Source of the DNA: Fulvivirga sediminis | GTDB lineage: Bacteria; Bacteroidota; Bacteroidia; Cytophagales; Cyclobacteriaceae | DNA: 64,000 bases | Direction: 5' to 3' | Assembly (NCBI RefSeq): GCF_016757215.1 | Contig: NZ_JAESIY010000001.1 | Location: 310,001 to 374,000, forward strand | Shown: positions 47,439 through 57,977 of the stretch, in pieces | How the letters are laid out: each line of letters begins with the position of its first letter | How positions within the stretch are numbered: position 1 is the first letter of the stretch | Program-made: the position numbers and the translations under genes | Notes under the pieces: model-generated | Databases searched by the model: none | Told to the model about the DNA's origin: nothing | The model's input: the letters and a program-made list of their open reading frames with translations, nothing else

Positions 47439-50159
47439 TTATTTTTCAAATGATTTTTCTACGATTCTGGCTTGTTCATCTTTGTGAACTTTAGCGTAAC
47501 CAATGGCAGGAGAAGCACTCGCTTTTCGAGAAACTAGCTCAAGGCCATAGTCACCCATGAATCTCTGGATGAAGAACCAATATCCCATATTAGCAGGCTC
47601 TTCTTGTACCCACGCCAATTTAGGATTATCATATTTCTTTAATATTGCGTCAATCTGATTTTTAGGGAAAGGATAAAGCTGCTCTACACGTACTATGGCC
47701 ACGTCTTTAACTTCGTTTTTCTCTTGCTCCTCTAATAAATCATAATATACCTTTCCTGTACATAGGAGTACTTTTCTAACTGACTTATCCGTAACATAAT
47801 CGTCTCCAATTACTTCTTGGAATTTACCTTCAGTAATATCATTTAATGGAGATACCACTTTAGGGTGTCTCAATAATGATTTAGGAGAGAAAACTACGCA
47901 TGGCTTTCTGAAATTCCAGGTTACTTGTCTTCTCAGTAAATGGAAAAGGTTAGCCGGTGTAGTCATATTAGCTATGATCATGTTTTCTTCTGCGGCCAGC
48001 TGTAAGAACCTTTCAGGTCTGGCATTGGAGTGTTCAGGTCCCTGCCCTTCATAGCCATGAGGAAGTAACATTACTAATCCATTCATGCGCTGCCATTTAG
48101 ATTCAGCACTTACTATGAACTGGTCAATCATTACTTGCGCACCGTTAGCAAAATCACCAAACTGAGCTTCCCATATTACCAAAGCATTTGGTGTGGCCAT
48201 AGCAAAACCATATTCGAAACCTAGTACTGCAAACTCTGATAATAAAGAGTTATAGATTCTGAATTTCTGCTGGCCTTCTTCTATATGATCAAGGTTGCAA
48301 TATGGCTCGTTAGTGTTGGCATCAAATATATAAGAGTGCCTATGAGAGAAGGTGCCTCTTTTTACGTCCTGACCAGACATACGTACTAACTTGCCTTCAG
48401 TAAGTAACGAACCATAAGCAAGTAATTCCGCATCTGCCCATGATAGCTCTTTTTTCTCAAAGAAATTAACTTTTCTGTCTTTGAGTAATTTTTCAATTTG
48501 TTTTAATGGTTTAAAACCTTTAGGAATAGAAGTGAGCGCTTTAGCTACTTTTTCTACTACTTCTTTGCTAATGCTTGTGTCTGGAGAACTCTCAAAGTCT
48601 GCTGGCTTAGCTTTTGAGAGTAGTTTCCATTCTTCCTCTACCTTTTGTGGCTTGTAAGAGAGGGGCTTTTGCTTTACTTCATTAAGCCTATCCTGAAGTA
48701 GGTCTCTAAATTCCTTATCAAGCTTTTTAGCAGCATTATCATCTATATCACCTCTTTCGATTAATGTTTTTACATAAATCTCTCTAGGGTTAGGGTGCTT
48801 AGCTATTAGGCTATATAGTTTTGGTTGGGTGAACTTAGGCTCATCGCTTTCATTATGGCCATGCCTTCTATAGCATAAAAGATCTATAAATATATCTTTC
48901 CCAAATGTTTGGTTGTACTCTACTGCCAAGCGTGAGGCGAATACTACCGCTTCAGGATCATCTCCGTTTATGTGTATAACTGGAGCGTCTATTATTTTCG
49001 CAATATCAGTACAGTATATACTAGAGCGAGCATCATCATAATCTGTAGTAAAACCTACTTGATTATTAATTACAAAATGGATAGTTCCTCCTGTTCTATA
49101 ACCCGGAAGTTGAGACATTTGAGTGATCTCATAAACTATTCCTTGTCCTGCAAGAGCAGCATCTCCATGGATGAGTACAGACATACCCTTTTTCAAATCG
49201 CCGCCGTACTCATCGTCTATTTGTCCACGTGTATAACCAAGAACTACAGGATCCACAGCTTCAAGGTGAGAAGGGTTCGGAGTAAGTTTTACATAAACCT
49301 CTTTACCTGAAGCGGCTTTTAAATGACTGGCATAACCTAAATGATATTTCACGTCTCCATCACCCATAGTAAGGTCTGGAGTTATATTGCCTTCAAATTC
49401 GCTAAATATCTCTTCATAAGTTTTACCCATGATGTTAGCAAGCACGTTTAAGCGCCCTCTGTGAGCCATGCCTATTACCACCTCTTTTACATCAAACTCA
49501 GCTCCAACATTTATAATGGTATCTAGTGCGGGTATTGTATTTTCACCACCTTCAAGTGAGAACCTCTTTTGGCCTAAAAATTTGGTATGCAGAAAGTTTT
49601 CAAAAACTACAGCTTCGTTTAACTTATTAAGTATCCTCTGCTTAGTATCACTATTTGGAGTAGTGTCTATGGCTTCTTTCTCGCATTTCTTTTTGAACCA
49701 CTCTAAGATTTCAGAATCTCTGATGTGCATGTATTCGAAGCCGATTTTGCCCAAGTACACTTTTTCAAGAGTGTCAACGATTTTTTCTAAAGAGGCTTTT
49801 CCTATACCTAATATATCACCTACTTCAAATTCCGTTTTAAGATCTTCTTTAGTAAGGTTGAAATCTTCTATATTAAGAGAAACATTATGGTCTCTACGCT
49901 TTCTTACCGGGTTGGTATCAGACTTGAGGTGAGCCCTTGATCTGTAAGCGTGAATAAGGTTTCTGACATACATTTCCTTAGAAGAAATGCTATCTTTAGC
50001 AGAAGCTCCGTTTTCACCAAATTTTGTTTGAGAAAACTCGAACCCTTCAAAGAATTTTTGCCAGGAGCCATCTACTGATTCAGGATCTTTCTTATATGCT
50101 TCATATAATTCATCCAGATAGTGGCCATGTGCATTTGAGATGTAGGAATATTTATCCAT
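47439..50159 (-). CDS. sucA: 2-oxoglutarate dehydrogenase E1 component
   Basis: 906 residues. The N-terminal part carries [21 protein letters not shown], the start seen in SucA, and the thiamine-diphosphate-binding part has [18 protein letters not shown] and [18 protein letters not shown]. The C-terminal part has [21 protein letters not shown]. It decarboxylates 2-oxoglutarate and passes the succinyl group to SucB. First gene of the operon. Confidence 0.96.
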   Translation of the reverse strand: MDKYSYISNAHGHYLDELYEAYKKDPESVDGSWQKFFEGFEFSQTKFGENGASAKDSISSKEMYVRNLIHAYRSRAHLKSDTNPVRKRRDHNVSLNIEDFNLTKEDLKTEFEVGDILGIGKASLEKIVDTLEKVYLGKIGFEYMHIRDSEILEWFKKKCEKEAIDTTPNSDTKQRILNKLNEAVVFENFLHTKFLGQKRFSLEGGENTIPALDTIINVGAEFDVKEVVIGMAHRGRLNVLANIMGKTYEEIFSEFEGNITPDLTMGDGDVKYHLGYASHLKAASGKEVYVKLTPNPSHLEAVDPVVLGYTRGQIDDEYGGDLKKGMSVLIHGDAALAGQGIVYEITQMSQLPGYRTGGTIHFVINNQVGFTTDYDDARSSIYCTDIAKIIDAPVIHINGDDPEAVVFASRLAVEYNQTFGKDIFIDLLCYRRHGHNESDEPKFTQPKLYSLIAKHPNPREIYVKTLIERGDIDDNAAKKLDKEFRDLLQDRLNEVKQKPLSYKPQKVEEEWKLLSKAKPADFESSPDTSISKEVVEKVAKALTSIPKGFKPLKQIEKLLKDRKVNFFEKKELSWADAELLAYGSLLTEGKLVRMSGQDVKRGTFSHRHSYIFDANTNEPYCNLDHIEEGQQKFRIYNSLLSEFAVLGFEYGFAMATPNALVIWEAQFGDFANGAQVMIDQFIVSAESKWQRMNGLVMLLPHGYEGQGPEHSNARPERFLQLAAEENMIIANMTTPANLFHLLRRQVTWNFRKPCVVFSPKSLLRHPKVVSPLNDITEGKFQEVIGDDYVTDKSVRKVLLCTGKVYYDLLEEQEKNEVKDVAIVRVEQLYPFPKNQIDAILKKYDNPKLAWVQEEPANMGYWFFIQRFMGDYGLELVSRKASASPAIGYAKVHKDEQARIVEKSFEK

Positions 50160-50187
50160 GAGTAAAACGTGTTCTTTATTACTGAAA

Positions 50188-50195
50188 CAAAGGTA
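50188..50195 (-). promoter_or_regulatory. candidate -7 element for the sucA operon
   Basis: CAAAGGTA on the plus strand reads TACCTTTG on the minus strand and fits TAnnTTTG. It is about 29 bases upstream of the sucA start. No clear -33 element. Confidence 0.4.
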
Positions 50196-50371
50196 TAGAA
50201 CAAGATTTTAATAAAAAAACCGTAAACACGCATATGCAAATATCTCTGATTTTCAATTAATTACAGGCATTCTGCTCTATGTGTGTTTTGTTACTATTGA
50301 ATTTACGGTTTATAATGGAATAAAAGGGGTAAATGTTTGTATAAAAAAAATGTATATATAAAAAAAACAGT

Positions 50372-50379
50372 TATCTTTG
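50372..50379 (+). promoter_or_regulatory. -7 promoter element for the rpsP operon
   Basis: TATCTTTG fits TAnnTTTG and is followed by CACTC, the same downstream sequence as at the rplS promoter (53144). Start near 50385, 49 bases before rpsP. Confidence 0.6.
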
Positions 50380-50433
50380 CACTCTTTTAAATGTCGGACG
50401 TGTTCCGCAAGATTTAAAAACTAATATAACAAA

Positions 50434-50970
50434 ATGGCAGTAAAAATTAGATTGGCCCGTAGAGGCCGCAAGAAGAGGGCAATGTACGATGTAGTCGTAG
50501 CTGATGCCCGTGCACCACGTGATGGTCGTTACATTGAAAAAATCGGAAGGTATAATCCTAACACTGATCCTGCAACTGTAGAGTTGAATGAGGATAAAGC
50601 GTTTGATTGGGTAATGAAAGGTGCTCAGCCTACCGATACTGTAAGAGCAATGCTTTCTTACAGAGGAATTATGCTTAAGAAACACTTGCAAATAGGTGTT
50701 AACAAAGGAGCAATAACCCAAGAAGAAGCTGATAAGAAATTTGATGCTTGGTTACAAGAAAAAGATGCTAAAATCACTTCTAGAAGAGATCAAATTGCTA
50801 AAGATGCAGCTGCTACAGCTAAGGCAAGACAAGATGCTGAGACTAAAGTGAAAGAAGCTAGAGCGGAAGCTTTAAAACAAAAGAATACTCCTGCTCAGGA
50901 AGAAGCTCCTGAAGCAGAAGCAGAAGCTCCTGAGGCAGAACAGAAAGAAGAGTCTGAGGATAAAGAGTAA
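50434..50970 (+). CDS. rpsP: 30S ribosomal protein S16 with long acidic/alanine-rich tail
   Basis: 178 residues. Residues 1-85 are the S16 core ([37 protein letters not shown]). From about 95 on there is a helical extension rich in Ala, Lys and Glu ([17 protein letters not shown], then [19 protein letters not shown]). Such a long tail is common in Bacteroidota S16 and is not a fusion artefact. It is first in the rpsP-rimM-trmD operon. Confidence 0.96.
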   Translation: MAVKIRLARRGRKKRAMYDVVVADARAPRDGRYIEKIGRYNPNTDPATVELNEDKAFDWVMKGAQPTDTVRAMLSYRGIMLKKHLQIGVNKGAITQEEADKKFDAWLQEKDAKITSRRDQIAKDAAATAKARQDAETKVKEARAEALKQKNTPAQEEAPEAEAEAPEAEQKEESEDKE

Positions 50971-50975
50971 GAGCT

Positions 50976-51500
50976 ATGAATATTGATGAGTGTTTCCAAC
51001 TTGGGTACATCATCAAAAAACACGGCTTAAAAGGAGAAGTCAATGTCTTATTAGATGTAGATGATCCACAATATTATCAGGAATTGGAATCAGTGTTTGT
51101 TGAAATCAACAAAAAACTGGTTCCTTTTTTTATTGATAGCCTGAGCTTAAAAGGTAATAAGGCCGTAGTTAAATTTGAAGATGTGGATACTGCTGAACTG
51201 GCTGATGAGCTAATTGGTAATAGCTTGTTTCTGCCTTTGGCGGTTTTGCCAAAACTTAGTGGTAATCAGTTTTATTTCCATGAAATAATGGGTTACGAGG
51301 TAATTGATGAAACTCAAGGTAGCATCGGGGAGGTGAAGGATGTGTATGCATCGCCTCAACAGGACCTGTTGGCGGTGGACTTTAATCAGAAGGAAATTTT
51401 GGTGCCTATTAATGATGAAATTATACTGTCTGTAAGTCACGAAGAAAAAAAAGTAAAGGTTAGCTTGCCTGAGGGGCTCTTAGATATTTATCTTGAATAA
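50976..51500 (+). CDS. rimM: 16S rRNA processing protein RimM
   Basis: 174 residues. The N-terminal domain begins [21 protein letters not shown] (the RimM start) and the C-terminal PRC-barrel contains [21 protein letters not shown] and [15 protein letters not shown]. RimM helps assemble the 30S head with S19. It begins five bases after the rpsP stop. Confidence 0.94.
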   Translation: MNIDECFQLGYIIKKHGLKGEVNVLLDVDDPQYYQELESVFVEINKKLVPFFIDSLSLKGNKAVVKFEDVDTAELADELIGNSLFLPLAVLPKLSGNQFYFHEIMGYEVIDETQGSIGEVKDVYASPQQDLLAVDFNQKEILVPINDEIILSVSHEEKKVKVSLPEGLLDIYLE

Positions 51501-51501
51501 T

Positions 51502-52176
51502 ATGAGAATAGATATAATAACCTGCTTGCCTAGCTTATTAGAGAGTCCTTTTGGAGATTCTATACTTAAAAGGGCTCAAAATAAAGGTTTGGTGAGTGTG
51601 CATGTGCATGACCTGAGGCAGTATTCTACTGATAAGCATTTGAAGGTTGATGATTATGCTTATGGCGGTGGAGCGGGTATGGTTATGATGATGGAACCCA
51701 TTCTTAACTGTTTTCGAAAGCTTCAGGCTGATACAGACTATGATGAAATCATCTATATGAGTCCTGATGGTGAGCAGTTTAGTCAGAAGGTGGCTAACGA
51801 ACTTTCTCTGAAAGGCAATTTGCTTATTCTTTGTGGTCATTATAAAGGAGTTGATGAGAGAATCAGGGAGCATTTTATAACCAGAGAAATAAGTATAGGT
51901 GATTACGTGCTTTCCGGAGGTGAATTGGCTGCGGCTGTAGTGTGTGATGCGGTAATCAGGCTGCTGCCAGGTGTGCTTTCTGACGAGACATCGGCACTGA
52001 CGGATTCTTATCAAGATGACCTAGTGGCTCCGCCAGTATATACCCGGCCTGCAGAATTTGAGGGAATGAAAGTTCCTGATGTTTTATTGTCCGGTAATGA
52101 GAAGAAAATAGAAGACTGGAGGTTTGAGCAATCCATAGAACGAACAAAGAAGAGGCGACCTGGTTTAATTTCCTGA
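51502..52176 (+). CDS. trmD: tRNA (guanine37-N1)-methyltransferase
   Basis: 224 residues from the ATG at 51502 ([12 protein letters not shown]); an upstream TTG at 51493 lies inside rimM. Signature regions are [14 protein letters not shown], the trefoil-knot S-adenosylmethionine site in [15 protein letters not shown] and [16 protein letters not shown], and a basic tail KKRRPGLIS. It methylates G37 of tRNA to prevent frameshifts. It starts one base after the rimM stop. Confidence 0.96.
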   Translation: MRIDIITCLPSLLESPFGDSILKRAQNKGLVSVHVHDLRQYSTDKHLKVDDYAYGGGAGMVMMMEPILNCFRKLQADTDYDEIIYMSPDGEQFSQKVANELSLKGNLLILCGHYKGVDERIREHFITREISIGDYVLSGGELAAAVVCDAVIRLLPGVLSDETSALTDSYQDDLVAPPVYTRPAEFEGMKVPDVLLSGNEKKIEDWRFEQSIERTKKRRPGLIS

Positions 52177-52189
52177 AATAATTAACCCT

Positions 52190-53020
52190 ATGGACGATTT
52201 TAAGGACAAATGGTTAAGGGCGAGAAAAGAGCTTTCTGAGAAAGAGGAAGAATTGCAAGCTCAGCATGAAGAGCTTACTACTACAATAGAAAATGTAGTG
52301 AGTAAAAATGAACAGTTGGAGCAGGTATTAGCTGAGCTGAAAAACCGTAATAAGGAACTTGATCAAATAATCTATCGTACTTCTCATGATCTTAAGTCAC
52401 CTATTACTACTCTTAGGGGGCTTATGAACCTTATAACTCATGTTTCTGATTCAGAAGAAGTTGATTCTTATGCAGAACTTGCAAATCATGCTTTTTTGGA
52501 AATGGAAAAAGTGTTGTTTCTGCTTACCAGGTACTCTTGGAATTTACTTGATAATATTCATTGGGAGTCAGTGAATATTCATGAGTTAGTTGAAGATGCC
52601 TTTCATAGCTTGAGATTTATTGATGGTGTGAGCGAGGTGGATATTGCTTTGCCCAAACCTAATCCTCATAAAGCTTTGATAAGTGATAAGGAGAGGTTGA
52701 AATTGGTTTTCTTTCAGGTGATTTCTAATGCAGTTCATTTTCGAAATCGCAGCGTAAAATCATTTGTGAAGATATTTGTTTCTTCATCAACAGAGCATTT
52801 GATCATTTCTGTGGTAGATAACGGTATAGGGATGAGTGAAGAGATAAAAGCACGCGCCTTTGAAATGTTTTTTAGAGGGGCTATTTTATCTAAAGGACCA
52901 GGTTTAGGGCTATATATTTCTCAGCAGATAATTACCAAGTTGAAAGGGAAAATTATTATTGAGAGTAAGGTAAATATGGGGAGTACAGTAACTATAAAAC
53001 TCCCTTTTAAATTAAAGTAG
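52190..53020 (+). CDS. soluble sensor histidine kinase without sensor domain
   Basis: 276 residues, no signal peptide or membrane segment. Residues 1-60 are a coiled coil (ELSEKEEELQAQHEELTTT), which could act as dimerisation and signal-transfer module. The HisKA site is H66 in IYRTSHDLKSPITTLRG; the HATPase domain has the N box (FFQVISNAVHF), G1 (VVDNGIGMSEE) and G2 (GPGLGLYISQQI). It follows trmD by 13 bases, so it may be cotranscribed with it. No response regulator is nearby. What activates it is unknown. Confidence 0.88.
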   Translation: MDDFKDKWLRARKELSEKEEELQAQHEELTTTIENVVSKNEQLEQVLAELKNRNKELDQIIYRTSHDLKSPITTLRGLMNLITHVSDSEEVDSYAELANHAFLEMEKVLFLLTRYSWNLLDNIHWESVNIHELVEDAFHSLRFIDGVSEVDIALPKPNPHKALISDKERLKLVFFQVISNAVHFRNRSVKSFVKIFVSSSTEHLIISVVDNGIGMSEEIKARAFEMFFRGAILSKGPGLGLYISQQIITKLKGKIIIESKVNMGSTVTIKLPFKLK

Positions 53021-53135
53021 AGCATTATAAAGGTGAAAATGCTCTTGTTAACAAAAAATTTTATAAACAATAATTCTTAAGACGGTGTGAGTATTTAATT
53101 TATACTTATATGGTAGTATATTCTAAAAATTATTT

Positions 53136-53143
53136 TATATTTG
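53136..53143 (+). promoter_or_regulatory. -7 promoter element for rplS
   Basis: TATATTTG fits TAnnTTTG and is followed by CACTC as at rpsP. It lies 41 bases before the rplS start and gives the ribosomal gene a promoter separate from the kinase. Confidence 0.6.
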
Positions 53144-53184
53144 CACTCCGTTTTAGAATTGAGACTTTTTTAGAGATATAGATC

Positions 53185-53538
53185 ATGAATGATATTATCA
53201 AATCAATCGAGGCTGAAAACAGCGAGAGAAGAAATTCATTTCCTTCTTTCAAGGCCGGTGATACAGTAAATGTTCACGTAAAAATTACTGAGGGTAACAA
53301 GGAAAGAATCCAGCAGTTTCAAGGTACAGTAATTCAAAGAAGACACCCTAATTCTAATGGGGAGACTTTTACTGTAAGAAAAGTTTCTAATGGAATTGGT
53401 ATTGAAAGAATATTCCCACTTCTTTCTCCAAGTGTAGAAAAAGTTGAAGTAATTAGAAAAGGTAAAGTTAGAAGAGCAAGACTTTACTACTTGAGAGGAA
53501 GACAAGGTAAGGCAGCTAGAATCAAAGAAAAGCTGTAA
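53185..53538 (+). CDS. rplS: 50S ribosomal protein L19
   Basis: 117 residues, normal length. Recognisable parts are [51 protein letters not shown] and [22 protein letters not shown]19 contacts the 30S subunit at a subunit bridge. In many bacteria it follows trmD; here the kinase gene separates them. Confidence 0.97.
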   Translation: MNDIIKSIEAENSERRNSFPSFKAGDTVNVHVKITEGNKERIQQFQGTVIQRRHPNSNGETFTVRKVSNGIGIERIFPLLSPSVEKVEVIRKGKVRRARLYYLRGRQGKAARIKEKL

Positions 53539-53561
53539 TTATCTAAGAAAGAAAATGATTT

Positions 53562-53591
53562 AGGGGTTTCCATAAAGGTTACCCCTTTTTT
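53562..53591 (+). terminator. terminator after rplS
   Basis: AGGGGT (53562-53567) pairs with ACCCCT (53581-53586), with a further CC/GG pair inside, followed by Ts. Confidence 0.7.
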
Positions 53592-53716
53592 GCGTTTTTA
53601 ATTATTAGATTGCCTTCATTAAATTTCTAATCATTGTAATTAACCTCATTATCGCATATATTAGATCGGGTTTTGTGTGAATACTCTACTTTTAGAAAAT
53701 TTGGTCTAATAAATAT

Positions 53717-55825
53717 ATGCTAGATAACGAGCAATTTTTTGGTGGTCAGCTTAAAAAGTTTCATGAAAAAGTTCATAATGAAGCTGATAATATAGTTAAG
53801 TACTTTGTGCTAGGTTATTTTGTCTTTGGACTGGTTTTGTCCTTAGTATATTTCACATGGGAATTGGGGGTGGTTATGGGCCTGGTTTCCTTAGGTATAT
53901 TCTACTTAGTAAAAACTCTTGCCCCTGGGTCTCTACTTTTTAGGCTTACGGTTAGCTTTTTATTCTGGCACTTTCCCTTGCAATTTATCCTGCAGTTGCA
54001 CGGTACATATGAGATGTACTTTTTCTATTTTCTTTCCGTTACCGTACTTTTATTTTATGAAGACTGGATAGTGCTGCTTCCAGTAGTGCTCTACGCTTTA
54101 GCCACTTTTGTAATTGTTTTCTTCTTTGATATTTATGGGTGGGAGTATGATGAGTTTTTTGCAAATGCTCCTGAGCTAACTTATAAAAATGCTTTGCTGC
54201 ATATTGGGATTATGCTTATGTATGGAGGTGTATGCGGCTTATGGGCTCGTTTAAAGAAGAAGCAAACGCAGGAGTATGGCCTCACTAATTTACAGATGCA
54301 GGAACAGCTGGAGCTCATGGATACCAATATTAACTTTGCCGATAACATTAGTAAGGGTGAACTGAATGCTCAATACCAGGCCGATCGACCTGACAAATTA
54401 GGAGGAGCGCTTATGGAAATGCGTGAAAGTTTATTAGAGGCTGCAGAGCGAGAATCGAAAGAAAGGTTTGTAAATGTTGGTCTTGCTTCTATTGGAGATA
54501 TTCTTAGAGCGAATTCTGATAATCTTGCAGAGCTTTGTGATCAGGTTATAGCCGAACTTGTGAAATACATGAAGGTTAACCAGGGAGGCATTTTTATTTT
54601 AGAAGCAGGAGATAATGAAGAAGATAAACATCTGGAGCTTATAGCATGCAGAGCTTATGAAAGAAAGAAATACCTGCAAAAGAGAGTGGAGATTGGGCAG
54701 GGGTTAGTAGGGCAAGCGGCTCTTGAGAAGAAATTTATATATTTAAAAGAGGTGCCTGCAGATTACGTAAATATAACTTCTGGCTTGGGTAAGGCTACTC
54801 CTAATAGCTTGCTTTTGGTGCCACTACAATCTAATGGTGATTTAGTGGGGGTATTGGAAATGGCTTCTTTTAGACCTTTTGAGGATTTTGACATTGAATT
54901 TTTGGAGAAGGTGGCAGAGAGTATTGCATCTAGCATTATTAGTGCTAAAACAAATCAGGCTACCAAAGATTTGCTGCTGCAAGCGAGAGAGATGACAGAA
55001 CAAATGCAGGCACAGGAAGAGGAAATGCGCCAGAATATGGAAGAAATGCAGGCTACTCAGGAAGAGATGGCTCGAACGCAGAGGGAGCTGGCGGCTAAAG
55101 AGATTAATTTTAATGCTTTAATTAATAATACTACGGATAGCATTATTACCATAGATCTGGATTATAATGTGGTAATTATGAATGCTATGCAAAAGTCTCG
55201 CTATGTAGGTACTCAGTATGAAGGGTTGGGTGAAGGTTCTAATGCGCTTGAGATGTTGGGAAGTGTGAGAGATGAGTGGAAAGAGTATTATGATCGTGCT
55301 TTTGCTGGAGAGATGTTGAAATTTGTGCTTAAGAGCTCCGTGCGTGGAGAAGATACATGGAGAGAGTATTCTATTAACCCTGTGAGGAATGATAAGAATG
55401 AAATTATAGGAGCATCAATATTCTCCAGAGATATATCGGATAGGAAGAGGGTGGAGCTGGAGAATCACAGAATAAGTCAAGTCATGAGTTCTCTTTTGAA
55501 CACCTCTAATGACATGCTGCTGGCTATTGATAGTGATTATAACCTTATTGTGTCTAATGACCGCTTCAAAAAAGGTGCGCCAGAAATATTTGGATCAGAA
55601 GTGAAAGTAGGAACGAGTTTATTAAGCGGCCTTGAAGAAACTCAGAAAAAGGAAGTGAGAGCTCAGTATGATAGAGCATTAGCGGGAGAATCTTTTCAGG
55701 CTAAGTATGAAATGGGAGATGGAGTACTAGTGAACCGCTGTGAGCCTATAGTTAATGATGAGGGGCATGTGTATGGAATTGGAATACTAATCCATGTAGA
55801 ATCGAAAGATCAAATAGCTATTTAA
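53717..55825 (+). CDS. membrane GAF/PAS sensor without output domain
   Basis: 702 residues. The N-terminal ~165 residues have about five or six membrane segments (YFVLGYFVFGLVLSLVYFTW onward). A cytosolic coiled coil leads to a GAF domain (about 250-410, FVNVGLASIGDILRANSDNL), a Gln/Glu/Met coiled coil (EMRQNMEEMQATQEEMART), then two PAS domains (about 465-590, and 600-702). The protein ends right after the second PAS: there is no histidine kinase, guanylate cyclase, GGDEF or methyl-accepting domain. It resembles the sensory half of Bacteroidota hybrid sensors. The kinase at 52190 is a possible partner (inference). Confidence 0.8.
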   Translation: MLDNEQFFGGQLKKFHEKVHNEADNIVKYFVLGYFVFGLVLSLVYFTWELGVVMGLVSLGIFYLVKTLAPGSLLFRLTVSFLFWHFPLQFILQLHGTYEMYFFYFLSVTVLLFYEDWIVLLPVVLYALATFVIVFFFDIYGWEYDEFFANAPELTYKNALLHIGIMLMYGGVCGLWARLKKKQTQEYGLTNLQMQEQLELMDTNINFADNISKGELNAQYQADRPDKLGGALMEMRESLLEAAERESKERFVNVGLASIGDILRANSDNLAELCDQVIAELVKYMKVNQGGIFILEAGDNEEDKHLELIACRAYERKKYLQKRVEIGQGLVGQAALEKKFIYLKEVPADYVNITSGLGKATPNSLLLVPLQSNGDLVGVLEMASFRPFEDFDIEFLEKVAESIASSIISAKTNQATKDLLLQAREMTEQMQAQEEEMRQNMEEMQATQEEMARTQRELAAKEINFNALINNTTDSIITIDLDYNVVIMNAMQKSRYVGTQYEGLGEGSNALEMLGSVRDEWKEYYDRAFAGEMLKFVLKSSVRGEDTWREYSINPVRNDKNEIIGASIFSRDISDRKRVELENHRISQVMSSLLNTSNDMLLAIDSDYNLIVSNDRFKKGAPEIFGSEVKVGTSLLSGLEETQKKEVRAQYDRALAGESFQAKYEMGDGVLVNRCEPIVNDEGHVYGIGILIHVESKDQIAI

Positions 55826-55838
55826 AGTGTTTGCCAGG

Positions 55839-56834
55839 TTAAGAGGCAAACACTTCTGTAAAGTTATTTTCAATTTCTGAAAGTATGTCTAATATTTCTT
55901 CATGTGATATTGATTCAACCAATCGGGTTCTGTAAGGTTTAAAGTGAGGAATGCCTCTGAAGTAGTTGGTGTAATGTCTTCTCATTTCAAAGATGCCTTT
56001 TTTATCACCTTTCCATTCTACTGAAAAATTCAGGTGCTTTTTAGTGGCGTTCACCCTGTCTTGTATGGTTGGGGCTGTTAAATGCTGCCCGGTTTTCATA
56101 AAATGCTTTATCTCATTAAAAATCCATGGATAACCTATGGCTGCTCTTCCAATCATAATGCCATCTACACCATACCTGTTTTTGTATTCTACGGCCTTTT
56201 CTGGTGAGTCAATATCTCCATTTCCAAAAATAGGGATATGAATATCAGGGTGATTTTTAACTTCGGCAATTTTAGTCCAGTCTGCTTCACCTTTATACAT
56301 TTGTTTGCGGGTTCTGCCATGGATGGTAAGAGCCGCAATGCCTACATCCTGTAGTCTTTGAGCTACTTCTACTATTTTAATGGTACTATCATCCCACCCC
56401 AGCCGAGTTTTAACCGTTACAGGAAGGTTAACCTGTTTCACTATCTCGGCTGTCATCTTTTGCATCTTGGGTATATCAAGCAATATTCCGGCTCCTGCTC
56501 CTTTGCAAGCTACTTTTTTTACAGGGCAGCCATAGTTGATATCTATCATTTCGGGCTTGGCTTCTTCTGCAATGGAAGCGGCTTCTCGCATGGATTCTAT
56601 TTTATCACCGAAAATCTGAATGCCTATTGGGCGTTCATAATCATAGATGTCTAATTTTTCAAGGCTTTTTGCAGCATTGCGTATTAATCCCTCTGATGAT
56701 ATAAACTCTGTATACATCAGGTCTGCACCATTTTCCTTGCATACGGCTCTGAATGGAGGATCACTCACGTCTTCCATTGGGGCTAATAACAAGGGAAATT
56801 CTCCAATCTCTATATTTCCAATTTTCACCATCAA
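55839..56834 (-). CDS. dusB: tRNA-dihydrouridine synthase (DusB type)
   Basis: 331 residues (or 330 from the adjacent second ATG). The FMN TIM barrel has PLLLAPMEDVSDPPFRAVC, the catalytic cysteine in INYGCPVKKVACKGAGAG and the phosphate-binding site near IGRAAIGYPWIF. It reduces uridine in tRNA to dihydrouridine. Divergent from the CPBP gene. Confidence 0.93.
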   Translation of the reverse strand: MMVKIGNIEIGEFPLLLAPMEDVSDPPFRAVCKENGADLMYTEFISSEGLIRNAAKSLEKLDIYDYERPIGIQIFGDKIESMREAASIAEEAKPEMIDINYGCPVKKVACKGAGAGILLDIPKMQKMTAEIVKQVNLPVTVKTRLGWDDSTIKIVEVAQRLQDVGIAALTIHGRTRKQMYKGEADWTKIAEVKNHPDIHIPIFGNGDIDSPEKAVEYKNRYGVDGIMIGRAAIGYPWIFNEIKHFMKTGQHLTAPTIQDRVNATKKHLNFSVEWKGDKKGIFEMRRHYTNYFRGIPHFKPYRTRLVESISHEEILDILSEIENNFTEVFAS

Positions 56835-56892
56835 CTCTGGGGTTAACTTAGCATTCGTCTTTGTAAAATAAACTGTAAATTTACGTCAAATT

Positions 56893-57828
56893 ATGAATAA
56901 ATTCGACAATAATATACATCTCTCAACAGGAGTAAGTTCCCTGGGGTCTGCAATTTTTATTTTTGTTCTTGCCTTATTGGGCTCTCTATTAGGTTCAGTT
57001 ATCGGGATGATGCTCTGTGTCCCTTTTTTTCAGGGATCAATAACGGAGTTAACTACAGCATTATCTAATCCTCAAGCATACCCTGATGTTAAACTTATAC
57101 TGTATGTTAGTCAGGCATTTGGAACCTTGTTCGGTATGGTTTGTCTTCCCTTGTTATACCTTAAGTTTATATTAAAAAGGCCGATCAGCATTTTCTTTAA
57201 TAAGCCAGTAGGTATACAACCAGTTGTTCTCACTGTTTTGATCGTTCTATCTTTTATGATGGTTAATGCTCTTTTTATAGAATGGAATGCTAACCTGGTG
57301 TTTCCTGAATTTCTAAAAGGCTTTGAACAGTGGGCAAGAGCCAAAGAAGATCAAATGGCAGAAATGACTAAATTCCTTACGCAATTCGATGGTTACACAG
57401 AAATTATTTTGGCCTTTATCGTAATAGCGGTAATTGCCCCTATTGGTGAAGAATTAGTATTCAGAGGATTTTTACAGTCGCTTACACATAATTATACTAA
57501 AAACATACACGTGGCTATTTGGTTGTCGGCTATTTTATTTAGTACTATCCATATGCAATTTTTTGGCTTTGTTCCCAGGCTGTTGTTAGGGGCCTTGTTC
57601 GGATATTTATATTATTGGTCAGGAAACCTCATTGTTCCAATATTGGCTCATTTGGTGAATAATGGATTTACCCTGATAATGGTTTTGCTGGCTAAGAAAG
57701 AGTTAATTGCATACGATATTGAAAATACTGATACCGTCCCTTTGCCTACTGTGTTAATATTCGCTATTATTACCACAGGACTATTAGTTTATTTTAGGAA
57801 TTATTTTTTTAGAAGACAGGTGAGTTAA
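56893..57828 (+). CDS. CPBP family intramembrane glutamic endopeptidase
   Basis: 311 residues with about eight membrane segments. The Abi/CPBP core has E186/E187 and R191 in IGEELVFRGFLQ, H220 in STIHMQFFG and the third motif HLVNNGFTL. Members are membrane proteases (eukaryotic Rce1 relatives) often with unknown bacterial substrates. Lies upstream of the 42-codon ORF and cdsA on the same strand. Confidence 0.9.
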   Translation: MNKFDNNIHLSTGVSSLGSAIFIFVLALLGSLLGSVIGMMLCVPFFQGSITELTTALSNPQAYPDVKLILYVSQAFGTLFGMVCLPLLYLKFILKRPISIFFNKPVGIQPVVLTVLIVLSFMMVNALFIEWNANLVFPEFLKGFEQWARAKEDQMAEMTKFLTQFDGYTEIILAFIVIAVIAPIGEELVFRGFLQSLTHNYTKNIHVAIWLSAILFSTIHMQFFGFVPRLLLGALFGYLYYWSGNLIVPILAHLVNNGFTLIMVLLAKKELIAYDIENTDTVPLPTVLIFAIITTGLLVYFRNYFFRRQVS

Positions 57829-57845
57829 TTATAAATAGGTTAGGG

Positions 57846-57974
57846 GTGTATTTGGTCTATCGCACAGTAAAACCCTTCTCCGAGTTTTTTATTAATAAGA
57901 AGTTTAGTCCTTTCGTTTGTTCTTCTGAAATATATGTGGCTTATGATAATGTGATAGTGGGCTACAACTGTTAA
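57846..57974 (+). other. short ORF, possible remnant of a DUF2007 protein
   Basis: A 42-codon frame from GTG at 57846 to TAA at 57972, ending three bases before cdsA. Its end (INKKFSPF ... EIYVAYDNVIVGYNC) loosely follows the DUF2007 pattern NKKDS ... EIYV, a small gene commonly placed between CPBP and cdsA in related bacteria, but about ten residues of the normal core are missing. No ribosome-binding site was identified. It may be a decayed copy or chance. Confidence 0.3.
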
Positions 57975-57977
57975 ACA

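Noticed and set aside
50434-50970. S16 tail as foreign insertion
   Set aside because: Long Ala/Glu/Lys tails are common in Bacteroidota S16; base composition does not change.
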